Below, in pieces: positions 7,278-15,492 of a stretch of 16,834 bases of DNA. Numbering within the stretch: position 1 is the first letter of the stretch; every line of letters begins with the position of its first letter. The position numbers were made by a program, and so were the translations under genes. This DNA is from Scalindua_A sp046757465 (GTDB taxonomy: Bacteria > Planctomycetota > Brocadiia > Brocadiales > Scalinduaceae): the NCBI GenBank assembly GCA_046757465.1, contig JBHHYH010000064.1, positions 1 through 16,834 on the forward strand. Direction: 5' to 3'. The notes beneath the pieces are model-generated. The model worked only from the letters and a program-made list of their open reading frames with translations. It was not told the origin of the DNA and ran no database searches.

Positions 7278-7322
7278 GGTATCCTAGGACACGTTATTAT
7301 CATAACCTAGTAGGAAAAAACC

Positions 7323-7889
7323 ATGTCCCTTAAAAGAATAAAAAACTCAATCTTAACCGATGCAAAAAAGGAGGCAGAAAGAATCATAGAAGATGCTAAA
7401 GAACGCCTCCAGGAAAGGGTCAGAGATGAAAAATCCAAAATAGAAGAAGGTCTCAAAGAAAAATATACAAGACTTGGCAAAAAACTCGAAGAGGATAAAA
7501 AAAGGGAACTTATAGAACAACGTACAAATTGCAGGATGGAACTTCTAGGGATTAAGAATAACACAATCGAAGAGATTTTTAAAAAGGCAGAAGAAAAGTT
7601 TATTTCGGATGAACAATATTGGCGTAGTATGGAAAAGTGGTTAAAAGGCATTAATGAGACCGGACGAATACTCGTAAGCACAAGAGATTCAAAACGGTTT
7701 AACTCAGAATTTATAAACAAAATTTCAAAAAAAGATAATCTGGTTGTGGATAAGAAGCACATTGATATAAAGGGTGGATTTATCTTAAAGACTGGTAGAT
7801 TTGAGATCGACCGTACACTGGATACTATCTTAGGTAATCTAAGAATAGAACTGGAACCCTTAATAGCAGAAAAGCTATTCGTGGAATAA
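7323..7889 (+). CDS. atpE: V-type ATPase subunit E (peripheral stalk)
   Basis: This 188-residue stalk subunit pairs with H/G in the two peripheral stalks. The N-terminal third (about 1-75) is a long charged coiled coil (DAKKEAERIIEDAKERLQER). The C-terminal globular part shows the family pattern with IKGGFILKTGRFEIDRTLDT (about 147-166), corresponding to the GG-hxx-dGrhxhdnTh motif of subunit E. The length is typical. AGGA lies 7 bases before the ATG, so it should be translated independently despite the repeat-filled gap in front of it. Confidence 0.93.
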   Translation: MSLKRIKNSILTDAKKEAERIIEDAKERLQERVRDEKSKIEEGLKEKYTRLGKKLEEDKKRELIEQRTNCRMELLGIKNNTIEEIFKKAEEKFISDEQYWRSMEKWLKGINETGRILVSTRDSKRFNSEFINKISKKDNLVVDKKHIDIKGGFILKTGRFEIDRTLDTILGNLRIELEPLIAEKLFVE

Positions 7890-8010
7890 TGTAAAAAAAC
7901 AACCAGGCATAACGTCTCCTAAATAAATAGACAAAATACTAGCATGAGAAATGTAGGGTTTGCTCCCCGAGCGAACCATTTTTTTGGTTGTTCGCCTGCC
8001 ACAAAACAAA

Positions 8011-8133
8011 CTGTGTCACAATTGTCATCCCGAACTTGTTTCGGGATCTCTTAGGTTGCTAAGTTATTGGAATCATTAGATTCTGAAACAAGTTCAGAAT
8101 GACAAAACGCCCTTTTTCTGGATTATGACACAG
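8011..8133. repeat. Second copy of the MITE-like hairpin element
   Basis: The core at 8021-8105 matches 1771-1847 closely. The left arm reads attgtcatcccgaacttg and then tttcgggatctctt; the right arm reads agattctgaaacaagttc and then agaatgaca. The central loops differ in sequence and length. Outer 8-bp inverted repeats ctgtgtca (8011-8018) and tgacacag (8126-8133) bound it, in the place of the 17-bp termini of the first copy. It lies between subunits E and C. Confidence 0.7.
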
Positions 8134-8171
8134 CCTGAAACTTGGCGGGCAGGGGGGAACAGCCCCTACTT

Positions 8172-8231
8172 TGGTTCAATCTCGCCCGCATGCCACCCGC
8201 CAGAATGCGGTCGGGCTGGTAGATTGAACCA
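8172..8231. repeat. Hairpin repeat upstream of subunit C
   Basis: tggttcaatct (8172-8182) and agattgaacca (8221-8231) are a perfect 11-bp inverted repeat enclosing GC-rich sequence (cgcccgcat / atgcggtcgggc) that extends the stem imperfectly. It ends 22 bases before the preferred subunit C start, close enough to affect ribosome access in the mRNA. Confidence 0.6.
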
Positions 8232-8253
8232 GCATTGGTCAAATAATATATAT

Positions 8254-9348
8254 ATGTATTTAGAAAAAGATTTACTAGTAGATATTCATGATTGGTGTTT
8301 TGTAAGTGGCAAGGTAAATGTCTTAGAAAGTAGTTTGTTTACTCAACAATACTTTGAAAAGCTTATGGAGATGAATACGGTTGACGATATCTTTAAATAC
8401 ATCATCAACTCAAAACTAAAGGATTATTTCACGAGCAAGGAGAATATTTATGCTTTTGAACAATCATTGGATGCTTACTTTTTTGACTATATAAATGAAA
8501 TAAGACTTTTGTCTCCCATTACAGTGGTATGCGATTTATTTCTCTTGAGGTATAAATTTCTGGATTTGAAAACTTTTTTAAAGAACAGGCTCATTGGTAT
8601 TCCTCATGAACTGATTTCTTTTTATATCCTTAAAAGTTCAGATATGGAACACTTATGGAGTAAAAAAGAAAAAGTTCCCATTACAGGACTTGAAGTCGAT
8701 TTATTTTCTCCTGAACCGCTACCTGACAGTTTAGAAGTCCTACTTAATGGTGTGAACAATTTGAAGAAAGCTTTAAGAGAAAACAAAGAATTTTCAAAAA
8801 ACAATACCTTATGGGTTATTGACCTGATAATGGATAATGCATATCTATGTCATCTTTCAAATATAAGTGAGCAGATTTCTACTCAATATATTAAAGAATA
8901 CCTGGAAAAGTTCATATTTATAAACGTGATAGGATCATTAGCGAGAGCCGTATTTACCAGATGCAATACTGAATTATTAAGAAAGTATTTTCTTCAAGAT
9001 TACTTAAACAAGACCCACTTTTTAAATCTACTGGATTTACCAATCGCTGACTGGAAGGAAATATTGAAAAAGGAATTACCTGCTGAAATAGTTAATAATG
9101 TTATCTCTGATAAAGTCGAGAAGGATAGGAGTAAGTTAAACTTGATGAGATGCGAAAAACTTCTCGCTAATTATCTTTTGGACACCATCAAGCTTGCAAA
9201 ATACATAACATTTGGCCCTGAGCGAGTATTTGGATACCTTTGTGGTCTTGATGTCGAAACATATAACCTAAAGCTGGTGATTGGAGGGAAGATCAACAAA
9301 ATAGAAAGGCAACTACTAAAGGATAGACTGAGGAATTGCTATGTTTAA
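8254..9348 (+). CDS. atpC: V-type ATPase subunit C (central stalk socket, yeast d-like)
   Basis: This 364-residue funnel-shaped helical subunit sits on the c-ring and receives the D/F axle. The N-terminal part (SGKVNVLESSLFTQQYFEKL) and the C-terminal GPERVFGYLCGLDVETYNLKL, then KLVIGGKINKIE and ending RLRNCYV, fit the family's repeated helical units. The open frame extends upstream to 8125, but that extra stretch is translated from hairpin repeat DNA (residues such as CHPPECGRAGRL), so ATG 8254 is chosen: length and N-terminus then match the family. No clear ribosome site precedes it, only AT-rich sequence. It overlaps subunit F by 8 bases. Confidence 0.9.
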   Translation: MYLEKDLLVDIHDWCFVSGKVNVLESSLFTQQYFEKLMEMNTVDDIFKYIINSKLKDYFTSKENIYAFEQSLDAYFFDYINEIRLLSPITVVCDLFLLRYKFLDLKTFLKNRLIGIPHELISFYILKSSDMEHLWSKKEKVPITGLEVDLFSPEPLPDSLEVLLNGVNNLKKALRENKEFSKNNTLWVIDLIMDNAYLCHLSNISEQISTQYIKEYLEKFIFINVIGSLARAVFTRCNTELLRKYFLQDYLNKTHFLNLLDLPIADWKEILKKELPAEIVNNVISDKVEKDRSKLNLMRCEKLLANYLLDTIKLAKYITFGPERVFGYLCGLDVETYNLKLVIGGKINKIERQLLKDRLRNCYV

Positions 9349-9655
9349 AATTGCTGCTGTGGGAGAGGAAGAATTAATTTTGGGATTTAGAGGAATCGGA
9401 GCTGAGCTTATAAATGTTGATTCTTCTAAAGAATTGGATGATGTATTAGAAAGATTATGTCGTGATACAACGATATCATTAATAATGATTACTGAAACAA
9501 TAGCAAAGGATTGTATGGAAAAGATAGCTAAATTTAGAGAAAAAAGCTCTGCAATTATACTCTTAACACCAACACACACAGGCAGCCTTAATCTTAGTTT
9601 GAAAGAAATGCAACTCGATGTGGAAAAGGCAGCAGGAATTGATCTGTTGAAATAA
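9341..9655 (+). CDS. atpF: V-type ATPase subunit F (central rotor)
   Basis: This small Rossmann-like subunit binds D in the rotor axle and can regulate ATP hydrolysis. At 104 residues it has the expected length. It starts MFKIAAVGEEELILGFRGIG, the typical opening strand and GF-x-l-xG loop. The middle reads DTTISLIMITETIA (about 43-56), the conserved h-h-h-i/TE segment. Its ATG lies inside the last codons of subunit C (8-base overlap), indicating coupled translation. Confidence 0.93.
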   Translation: MFKIAAVGEEELILGFRGIGAELINVDSSKELDDVLERLCRDTTISLIMITETIAKDCMEKIAKFREKSSAIILLTPTHTGSLNLSLKEMQLDVEKAAGIDLLK

Positions 9656-9867
9656 TTCCAAAGAAAATGTGTGAATCTTTAATTATTGGTAGCCCACTCA
9701 TCTCTGATGATCATTGGATCTACCCCTTATGTAAACTAAGCACAGATGAATATCGAATGACGAACACCCAATAATTGAATTATGAATAGTACATATTATT
9801 TATTTTAATGATTAAACTGAATGTATTATTCATTTAGACAGGTGAGTTATAGAGTAAGAAAAGCTTT
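9656..9867. other. Spacer before subunit A, possible internal promoter region
   Basis: This is 212 bases of very AT-rich sequence without the GC-rich palindromes found in the other gaps. ATAATTGAATTAT (about 9771-9783) is a 13-base palindrome. No -35/-10 pair with correct spacing stands out, so a promoter is only a possibility. Confidence 0.35.
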
Positions 9868-11634
9868 ATGAGTGAAGGCAAAATAATAAAGGTGTCAGGA
9901 CCTTTAGTCGTAGCAAAGGGTCTAAGTGGAACGAAAATCTACGACATGGTGCGTGTTGGGAATAAGAGATTATTTGGGGAGGTCATAGAGATAAGGGGCA
10001 ATGATTATTCAATCCAGGTATATGAAGAAACTGAAGGCATCGGGCCTGGAGAACCTGTCTATTCTACAAATGAACCTCTCATGGTAGAGCTTGGTCCGGG
10101 GTTAATAGGTTCTATATTTGATGGTATTCAAAGACCTCTTGATGTGCTCCGACGTGACTTAGGCGACTTTATTTTAAAAGGCACAGAACGACCCTCTCTG
10201 GACAGAGAAAAAAAATGGCATTTTTATCCTGGTGTGCAGATTGATGACGAGGTTTCTCCCGGTGACATACTCGGCACAGTTAAGGAATCAAAACTGATTG
10301 ACCACAAGCTTATGGTCACTGAGGGCGTAAAAGGTAAGGTGTTAGAAATCTCAGAAAAAGATACCACAATCGAAGAAACCATTGCTAAGATAAAATCGGA
10401 TAAAGGAGTCCTTAATATCAATATGATTCAAAAATGGCCTGTTAGACAGTCAAGAAAAGTAGCAAAGAGGATACCTCCAGAAACGCCCCTGGTTACCGGA
10501 CAAAGGGTTATAGACATGTTTTTCCCTGTAGCTAAGGGAGGGACGGCATGTGTACCAGGACCTTTTGGAAGTGGTAAAACGGTTGTTCAGCATCAACTTG
10601 CCAAATGGTCAGATGCAGATATTATTGTATACATAGGATGTGGAGAGCGCGGTAACGAAATGGCTGACGTATTACTGGAGCTTCCCGAGCTGAAGGACCC
10701 AAAAACGGGGGAATCACTGATGGAACGAACCGTACTTATTGCAAATACATCAAACATGCCAGTTGCAGCACGAGAGGCATCAATATCTACGGGAATCACA
10801 ATAGCAGAATATTATAGAGACATGGGTTATAGTGTAGCCGTAATGGCAGATTCAACTTCCAGATGGGCAGAAGCAATGAGAGAAATGTCTGGTAGACTTG
10901 AGGAAATGCCTGGAGAAGAAGGGTTTCCCAGCTATTTAGGCTCAAGACTTGCAAGTTTTTATGAAAGATCTGGTAACGTTATATGCCTGGGTTCTGATAA
11001 TAGGAAAGGAAATTTGAGTATTATAGGCGCCGTTTCTCCTCCAGGTGGTGACCTTTCCGAACCGGTTACACAGGCAACACTAAGAGTTGTCAAGGTATTC
11101 TGGGGACTTGATGATAAGCTTGCATCTCAGAGACACTTTCCCGCAATAGATTGGATGTCAAGTTATTCACTCTATCATGATGTTGTTGATGAGTATGCCT
11201 CAACAAACATAAACATTAGATGGAAAGAAATTAGAAGGGAGGCAATGGAATTATTAAAAAAAGAATCGGAATTAGAAGAGCTTATAAGATTTGTCGGAAT
11301 CGACACCCTTTCCGTAAATGATAGGCTTATAATGGAAGTATCCAAGATGATACGGGAGGATTTTCTTCGTCAAAATGCTTATGATACCCGTGATACATAC
11401 ACATCACTTAGAAAAGAATATTTAATCCTTGATCTGATTATAAAATTTTACCACAAGGCAGTAGAAGCCCTAAAATCCAATATAGAGTTGAACAAGATTA
11501 TGAGTATTCTATCAAAAGAAGATATTTCAAGCGCTGAATTTATACCTGAAGATCAACTATTCAAATTCGAAGACATCGAAAGAAAAATGACACATGAGAT
11601 TACGGAGCTTATTGAACACAGCTTAGAAACATAG
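9868..11634 (+). CDS. atpA: V-type ATPase catalytic subunit A
   Basis: This is the nucleotide-hydrolysing or ATP-forming subunit of the A3B3 head, 588 residues, the usual length. The N-terminal beta-barrel starts GKIIKVSGPLVVAKGL. The non-homologous insert typical of A subunits runs roughly from 115 to 190. Walker A is GPFGSGKT at 231-238, the catalytic glutamate is Glu260 in GCGERGNEM, and Walker B is SVAVMADSTSRWAEA with Asp328. The conserved MSGRLEEMPGEEGFPSYL and SPPGGDLSEPVTQATLR motifs follow, with a helical C-terminal domain. All catalytic residues are present, so the enzyme should be active. A purine-rich AAGAAAAG precedes the ATG at close range. Confidence 0.98.
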   Translation: MSEGKIIKVSGPLVVAKGLSGTKIYDMVRVGNKRLFGEVIEIRGNDYSIQVYEETEGIGPGEPVYSTNEPLMVELGPGLIGSIFDGIQRPLDVLRRDLGDFILKGTERPSLDREKKWHFYPGVQIDDEVSPGDILGTVKESKLIDHKLMVTEGVKGKVLEISEKDTTIEETIAKIKSDKGVLNINMIQKWPVRQSRKVAKRIPPETPLVTGQRVIDMFFPVAKGGTACVPGPFGSGKTVVQHQLAKWSDADIIVYIGCGERGNEMADVLLELPELKDPKTGESLMERTVLIANTSNMPVAAREASISTGITIAEYYRDMGYSVAVMADSTSRWAEAMREMSGRLEEMPGEEGFPSYLGSRLASFYERSGNVICLGSDNRKGNLSIIGAVSPPGGDLSEPVTQATLRVVKVFWGLDDKLASQRHFPAIDWMSSYSLYHDVVDEYASTNINIRWKEIRREAMELLKKESELEELIRFVGIDTLSVNDRLIMEVSKMIREDFLRQNAYDTRDTYTSLRKEYLILDLIIKFYHKAVEALKSNIELNKIMSILSKEDISSAEFIPEDQLFKFEDIERKMTHEITELIEHSLET

Positions 11635-11681
11635 GTTGTCTTGTTCCTAAAACTATAGAATAATTTATATGGTTATAAGCC

Positions 11682-11737
11682 AATCCCCCTTGATCCCCCT
11701 GTAGGCTATAAAGCCGTACAGGGGGGAATGGGGGATT
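11682..11737. repeat. Long C/G-run hairpin after subunit A
   Basis: aatcccccttgatccccctg pairs with its near-complement caggggggaatgggggatt, with a tip formed by aggctataaagccgta (aggct/agcc). The two arms are about 25 bases with few mismatches. No T-run follows. It could stabilise or separate the subunit A transcript from the B-D transcript, or be an inserted repeat. Confidence 0.6.
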
Positions 11738-11743
11738 TGAATT

Positions 11744-11795
11744 GCCCTGTAGGCTACCAGAAGTAGGCCCCTTTAGGGGGAACGCCGTACAGGGC
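11744..11795. repeat. Second hairpin sharing the ccctgtaggct/gccgtacaggg arms
   Basis: gccctgtaggct (11744-11755) pairs with gccgtacagggc (11784-11795), and aggcccctttaggggg forms an inner stem. The arms are the same words as in the preceding hairpin, so the two are probably tandem members of one repeat family. Confidence 0.6.
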
Positions 11796-11859
11796 TAAAA
11801 TGTAAACTATTTAATGCTCCTGGTAATAGGTGTTTTGTGCTAATTGGGATGACTGCCTT

Positions 11860-13239
11860 ATGTATAAAGAATATCTAACAGTTAAAGACATCGTCGGGCC
11901 ACTCATGTTTGTAGAGGATGTCGAAGGTATTACATACGGGGAGCTAACGCAGGTAAAACTTAATAATGGTGATGTAAGATACGGCACGGTTATTGAAGTC
12001 GAGGAGAGATTAGCGCTTGTTCAGGTCTTTGAAGGTACGAGGGGTATCTCCCCGGAAAATGCGAAGGTTAAGTTTCTTAGAAAAGGATTAGAAATAGGGG
12101 TTTCTCCCGATATAGTAGGCAGGATATTTAATGGTTCAGGACACTTAATAGACGGAAGACCCAATATCATTCCCAAAAAGAGACTCAATATTCATGGTCA
12201 CCCAATGAACCCATATGCAAGGAACTATCCAAATGAATTTATCCAGACGGGTATCTCGGCTATTGACGGGTTGAATCCCCTTGTAAGAGGCCAAAAACTG
12301 CCAATATTTTCGGGTTCAGGATTACCTCACTCACGCTTGGCAGCTCAGATAGCTAGACAATCTAAGGTACTTAAAACCGGTGAAAAATTCGCTGTGGTTT
12401 TTGCTGCCATGGGGATTACGTTTGATGAAGCAAACTACTTTATTTCCGACTTTAAAAGAACTGGTGCTATTGAAAGAGCTGTCATGTTTATAAATCTTGC
12501 TAATGACCCTTCGATAGAGAGGATCGCCGTCCCACGGATGGCTTTAACAGTTGCGGAGTATCTCGCTTATGAACTGGATATGCATGTCCTCGTAATTATG
12601 GTTGATATGACAAACTATTGTGAAGCCCTTAAGGAGATATCTGCTGCAAGAAAAGAAGTTCCTGGCAGAAGAGGATATCCTGGTTATCTATACACCGACT
12701 TGTCTACGATTTACGAAAGGGCCGGTCGGATTAAGGGGAAAAAAGGCTCAATCACACAGATACCGATACTAACAATGCCTGAAGATGACAAGACACACCC
12801 TATACCAGACCTGACGGGATATATCACGGAGGGACAAATAATGCTTGATAGAGGGCTCAATGGTGCAGAGATATACCCTCCAATAGATGTACTGCCATCT
12901 CTTTCTCGGCTGAAGGATAAGGGTATTGGGAAGGATAGAACACGAGATGACCATGCAGACCTTTTAAACCAACTCTATAGCGCCTATGCTCGTGGAAAGA
13001 ATGCAAAAGAGATCTCTGTAGTTATAGGCGAATCTGCATTGAGCCCGGCAGATATACTTTTTGTTAATTTTTCTGAAAGGTTCGAGAAGGAATTTATATG
13101 TCAAGGTGAATATGAAGATAGAACCATAGAAGATACCCTAAGTATTGGTTGGAAACTATTGGGTATGATTCCAAGGACAGAACTAAAAAGGATTAGACCA
13201 GAATATATTGAGAAATATTATAGAGAGACTCCGATATGA
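11860..13239 (+). CDS. atpB: V-type ATPase non-catalytic subunit B
   Basis: This is the partner of A in the A3B3 hexamer, 459 residues from the chosen start. The beta-barrel opens YKEYLTVKDIVGPLMFVEDV. In place of a P-loop it has SGSGLPHSRLAAQIARQ (151-167), the degenerate nucleotide site expected for B. MVDMTNYCEALKEIS and GRRGYPGYLYTDLSTIYERA are family signatures, as is PDLTGYITEGQI. ATG 11860 is preferred over the in-frame GTG at 11830 because homologues begin close to this point and GGGAT lies about 9 bases upstream; the GTG version adds ten residues with no family match. It overlaps subunit D by 4 bases (ATGA). Confidence 0.97.
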   Translation: MYKEYLTVKDIVGPLMFVEDVEGITYGELTQVKLNNGDVRYGTVIEVEERLALVQVFEGTRGISPENAKVKFLRKGLEIGVSPDIVGRIFNGSGHLIDGRPNIIPKKRLNIHGHPMNPYARNYPNEFIQTGISAIDGLNPLVRGQKLPIFSGSGLPHSRLAAQIARQSKVLKTGEKFAVVFAAMGITFDEANYFISDFKRTGAIERAVMFINLANDPSIERIAVPRMALTVAEYLAYELDMHVLVIMVDMTNYCEALKEISAARKEVPGRRGYPGYLYTDLSTIYERAGRIKGKKGSITQIPILTMPEDDKTHPIPDLTGYITEGQIMLDRGLNGAEIYPPIDVLPSLSRLKDKGIGKDRTRDDHADLLNQLYSAYARGKNAKEISVVIGESALSPADILFVNFSERFEKEFICQGEYEDRTIEDTLSIGWKLLGMIPRTELKRIRPEYIEKYYRETPI

Positions 13240-13892
13240 AGCTTCATATTAATGCTACCAGAATGGAATTATTAAAACTGCGTAAAAGATTAGCTATTGC
13301 TACTAGAGGTCATAAACTTCTAAACGATAAACTCGAAGGACTAATGAGGGAATTTCTTTCACTGTTAAAAGAGTATAAAGAACGGCGAATACTCGTTGAT
13401 AAAGAATTGCCGGGTATAGTTAAGCTTTTTATACTTGCGTATGTCACTTCCTCAAAGAACAGGGTAATAATGGCTCTAGAACAATCAAAGATAGCATACA
13501 AATTTACACTGAAGCAGAGAAGAATCCTGAACGTGCCAATTCCCTATTTTTCAGTTCCAAAAGATCAGCCAATCGGGCAAAAAGATTCAATCCACAACCT
13601 AAACAATATAATTGCTTATAGCTTTCTTGACACCAACAGTGAATTGGATAATGCAATAATTAGGTTGAGAGATTTTTTTCCGAACATAATAAAACTTGCT
13701 GAGTTTGAACAGTCGGTGAGAGTTGTTGCTAAAGAGATTGGTAAGACTCGTAAAAGAGTGAATGCGCTGGAATTTAGTGTTATACCGAAGATGAAAGAAG
13801 ACCTGAAATTTATTAGGAATAAGTTGGATGAGATAGAGCGTTCTAATATCAGCAGGATAATGAAGATTAAGGATATACTGGGGAAAGGCTAA
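13236..13892 (+). CDS. atpD: V-type ATPase subunit D (central rotor axle)
   Basis: This 218-residue coiled-coil shaft turns inside the A3B3 head. The N-terminal helix has the family signature NATRMELLKLRKRLAIATRG then HKLLNDKLEGLMREF (about 6-40). The C-terminal helix contains KEIGKTRKRVNALEFSVIPK (about 164-183), the RRVNALExxxIP motif that defines subunit D. The length is typical. Its ATG overlaps the B stop (ATGA), so translation is coupled. It is the last gene of the cluster; a convergent gene ends 42 bases beyond its stop. Confidence 0.96.
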   Translation: MKLHINATRMELLKLRKRLAIATRGHKLLNDKLEGLMREFLSLLKEYKERRILVDKELPGIVKLFILAYVTSSKNRVIMALEQSKIAYKFTLKQRRILNVPIPYFSVPKDQPIGQKDSIHNLNNIIAYSFLDTNSELDNAIIRLRDFFPNIIKLAEFEQSVRVVAKEIGKTRKRVNALEFSVIPKMKEDLKFIRNKLDEIERSNISRIMKIKDILGKG

Positions 13893-13934
13893 TCATTTTT
13901 AGATGCTTGCGTGGTTGTATGTAGGCATAAGTGC

Positions 13935-14360
13935 TTAATTATCATGCGGATTGTTACCCTTTATTTTGTTCTTTTGATTGGTATAAATTTCATCATATTC
14001 ATCGTCTAATCTACCGTAAATTTCTTCAGCTTCTTTACATTTTATACAAAGGTATACAAAAGGTATTGCCCTTAGACGTTGTTTAGTGATCTTCTTTCCA
14101 CATCTCTCACATATGCCATATTTACCGGATTTCAATTTTTCCAATGCATTATCTATTTGCTCGATTTCCTTAGCTTCTACCTGTGCTAAAGACATCACAA
14201 CTTGTTCTTCTATGATATTTGAAGCAATATCTGCAGTATCGGTAAGCCTGTGTCCACCAGAATCTTTAAATTCTTTTAGTCTATGTTCAAATTCTTTTAA
14301 GAGATGATCTCTTCTAGTCTTAAGACGAGATTTTAATTGATTTAGTAGTTTTTTACTCAT
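13935..14360 (-). CDS. DksA/TraR-family zinc-finger protein
   Basis: This 141-residue protein has the DksA plan. A long N-terminal helical hairpin (about 1-78) has an acidic tip, DTADIAS (41-47), in the place of the DksA tip that enters the RNA polymerase secondary channel. A C4 zinc finger follows with Cys84, Cys87, Cys105 and Cys108 (CERC...CIKC). The C-terminal tail is acidic. Such proteins modulate transcription, in classical DksA together with ppGpp. Whether this one acts like DksA or belongs to the smaller DksA-like group cannot be decided from sequence alone. AGGTGA lies about 7 bases before the ATG on the minus strand. It is convergent with the V-ATPase cluster, with no strong terminator hairpin between them. 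Confidence 0.92.
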   Translation of the reverse strand: MSKKLLNQLKSRLKTRRDHLLKEFEHRLKEFKDSGGHRLTDTADIASNIIEEQVVMSLAQVEAKEIEQIDNALEKLKSGKYGICERCGKKITKQRLRAIPFVYLCIKCKEAEEIYGRLDDEYDEIYTNQKNKIKGNNPHDN

Positions 14361-15177
14361 TTTATGTCACCTAGTTAAAAAGATGTTTATGTGTGATGAG
14401 TGCAAATAATATACCAATAAGAATCGTTCAATCTAAGCAATTATAATTTGTTTTTTCATAATATCAAGTTAATAATAAGCAAAATCTGTTCCCATTAATA
14501 ACCATAAAATTAACACAAAGAGGATGTAATTCTCATAATCTTCAAAAAAGGTATACTTTAAGTGTAATGGTATTAAGACCTTACATTATGGCAGATATAT
14601 TCCACGAGATAAACAAAACATGAATAAATTACGGGATCCGATTCAGAATTTAATTTAGTCTAAATGCTGTCAGAGGCGTTTATGAAAAAACACCCGGATT
14701 CTCTATTGCTAAAACCGACCTCCGTTTCAGTATATCAAAGGTAACCCCACGTAAAAGATATTGAAATTTATACAATTTGAGTTAAGTGAAGAGGGATTGC
14801 AGTTGATAGAGAATGAAATCTACTAGCCTCTGTCACCTGAATGTATGAAACGTAATCGAAGTTAGGGATAATTAAATAAAATCAATAAAAAAGAGAAGGA
14901 TAACAAATATTTGAAGTACAGTCACACTTTACCTGAATTAATTTTAACTTAATTACGCACAAACTCTGTTTTCAAATAAATTAGTACAAAATTCTTGCTA
15001 TTTATTTTTAGTCTGTTAGATTAAAGAAATAGCATATGTATCAATCAAATTCATAAAAATTCTGAGATATTTAAATAATCAGGCTCCTATCAAATCCTAT
15101 ACAGGGCATGATTTATAGCAATCTTAAGACGCTATGCTTTTTATGCCTTGAACTCAATATTCATTTCGCTCGAATAC
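14361..15177. other. AT-rich gene-free interval
   Basis: No gene is supported in about 800 bases on either strand. Its left end should contain the promoter and leader of the DksA-like gene. A 36-codon frame at 14654-14764 (ending SKVTPRKRY) has no start codon and no recognised family. The stretch joins the truncated iron-sulphur gene to its right, and together they look like decayed sequence. Confidence 0.5.
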
Positions 15178-15363
15178 ATGAAACTCAATAGAAGATCATT
15201 TTTTAAGACAATATTCCTCACGATTTCAGCAGCATTGGTCGTAACCGGGAAGGTATTTGGACGGAAAGAGGACGAGGGCATACGTTATGGAATGGTGATC
15301 GACTTGAGAAAATGTTATGGGTGCCATTCATGTTACTTCATTTTTCCTTTAAGCAAGGATTGA
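15178..15363 (+). pseudogene. Truncated Tat-targeted 4Fe-4S ferredoxin-type protein
   Basis: This 61-residue fragment begins MKLNRRSFFKTIF, a twin-arginine signal (RRSFFK at 5-10) followed by a hydrophobic stretch (TIFLTISAALVV). It then runs into GIRYGMVIDLRKCYGCHSC, the start of the first ferredoxin motif found in iron-sulphur subunits of molybdopterin oxidoreductases (NrfC/DmsB/HybA type). Cys46, Cys49 and Cys52 are present, but the fourth cysteine position is Phe56 and the frame stops five residues later; the remaining cluster motifs, normally well over 100 residues, are missing. I infer a pseudogene. An in-frame ATG at 15148 would add ten residues before the signal and is less likely. 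Confidence 0.75.
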
Positions 15364-15382
15364 ATTATTTGTAAATATTAAA

Positions 15383-15397
15383 GATTCGGCCCGAATC
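15383..15397. promoter_or_regulatory. Perfect 15-base palindrome upstream of higBA
   Basis: gattcggcccgaatc is an uninterrupted palindrome around a central C. It lies about 60 bases before the higBA promoter, which is far for a HigA operator. It may be a transcription-factor site or a remnant of the decayed gene's downstream region. Confidence 0.3.
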
Positions 15398-15456
15398 CTT
15401 TACCGAGAATCCACAATTAAGTATTATGCCCTCAAAACTTGAGAAAAAATAGCCTC

Positions 15457-15485
15457 TTGACAAGTGTCTCGTGACGCGTTATATT
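15457..15485 (+). promoter_or_regulatory. Consensus-like sigma-70 promoter of higBA
   Basis: TTGACA (15457-15462) and TATATT (15480-15485) are separated by exactly 17 bases. The expected transcription start, about 7 bases beyond the -10, falls at or next to the higB ATG at 15493, so the mRNA would have almost no leader. No ribosome site is seen before higB, which fits. Confidence 0.7.
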
Positions 15486-15492
15486 TATTCCA

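Larger units (their letters stand above)
6764..7322. other. Gene-free gap between subunits K and E, filled with palindromic repeats
   Basis: No gene is visible. Just after the K stop, CACAGGT (6765-6771) could pair with ACCTGTG (6810-6816), a weak long-loop hairpin. GC-rich hairpins follow at 6906-6950 and 7141-7277. The intervening DNA is AT-rich. Subunits K and E are adjacent with little spacing in typical clusters, so I infer that this gap grew by repeat insertion. Whether transcription passes through or restarts before E cannot be told. Confidence 0.6.

Noticed and set aside
8125..8253. N-terminal extension of V-ATPase subunit C
   Set aside because: The extra 43 residues are encoded by hairpin repeats and have no counterpart in the family; ATG 8254 gives a normal N-terminus.
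11830..11859. GTG start adding ten residues to subunit B
   Set aside because: The segment MFCANWDDCL has no family match; ATG 11860 matches the usual beginning of B subunits.
14654..14764. 36-codon frame containing AVRGVYEKTPGFSIAKTDL, considered as a gene remnant
   Set aside because: It has no start codon, no ribosome site and no recognised family, and its length is within chance for this region.
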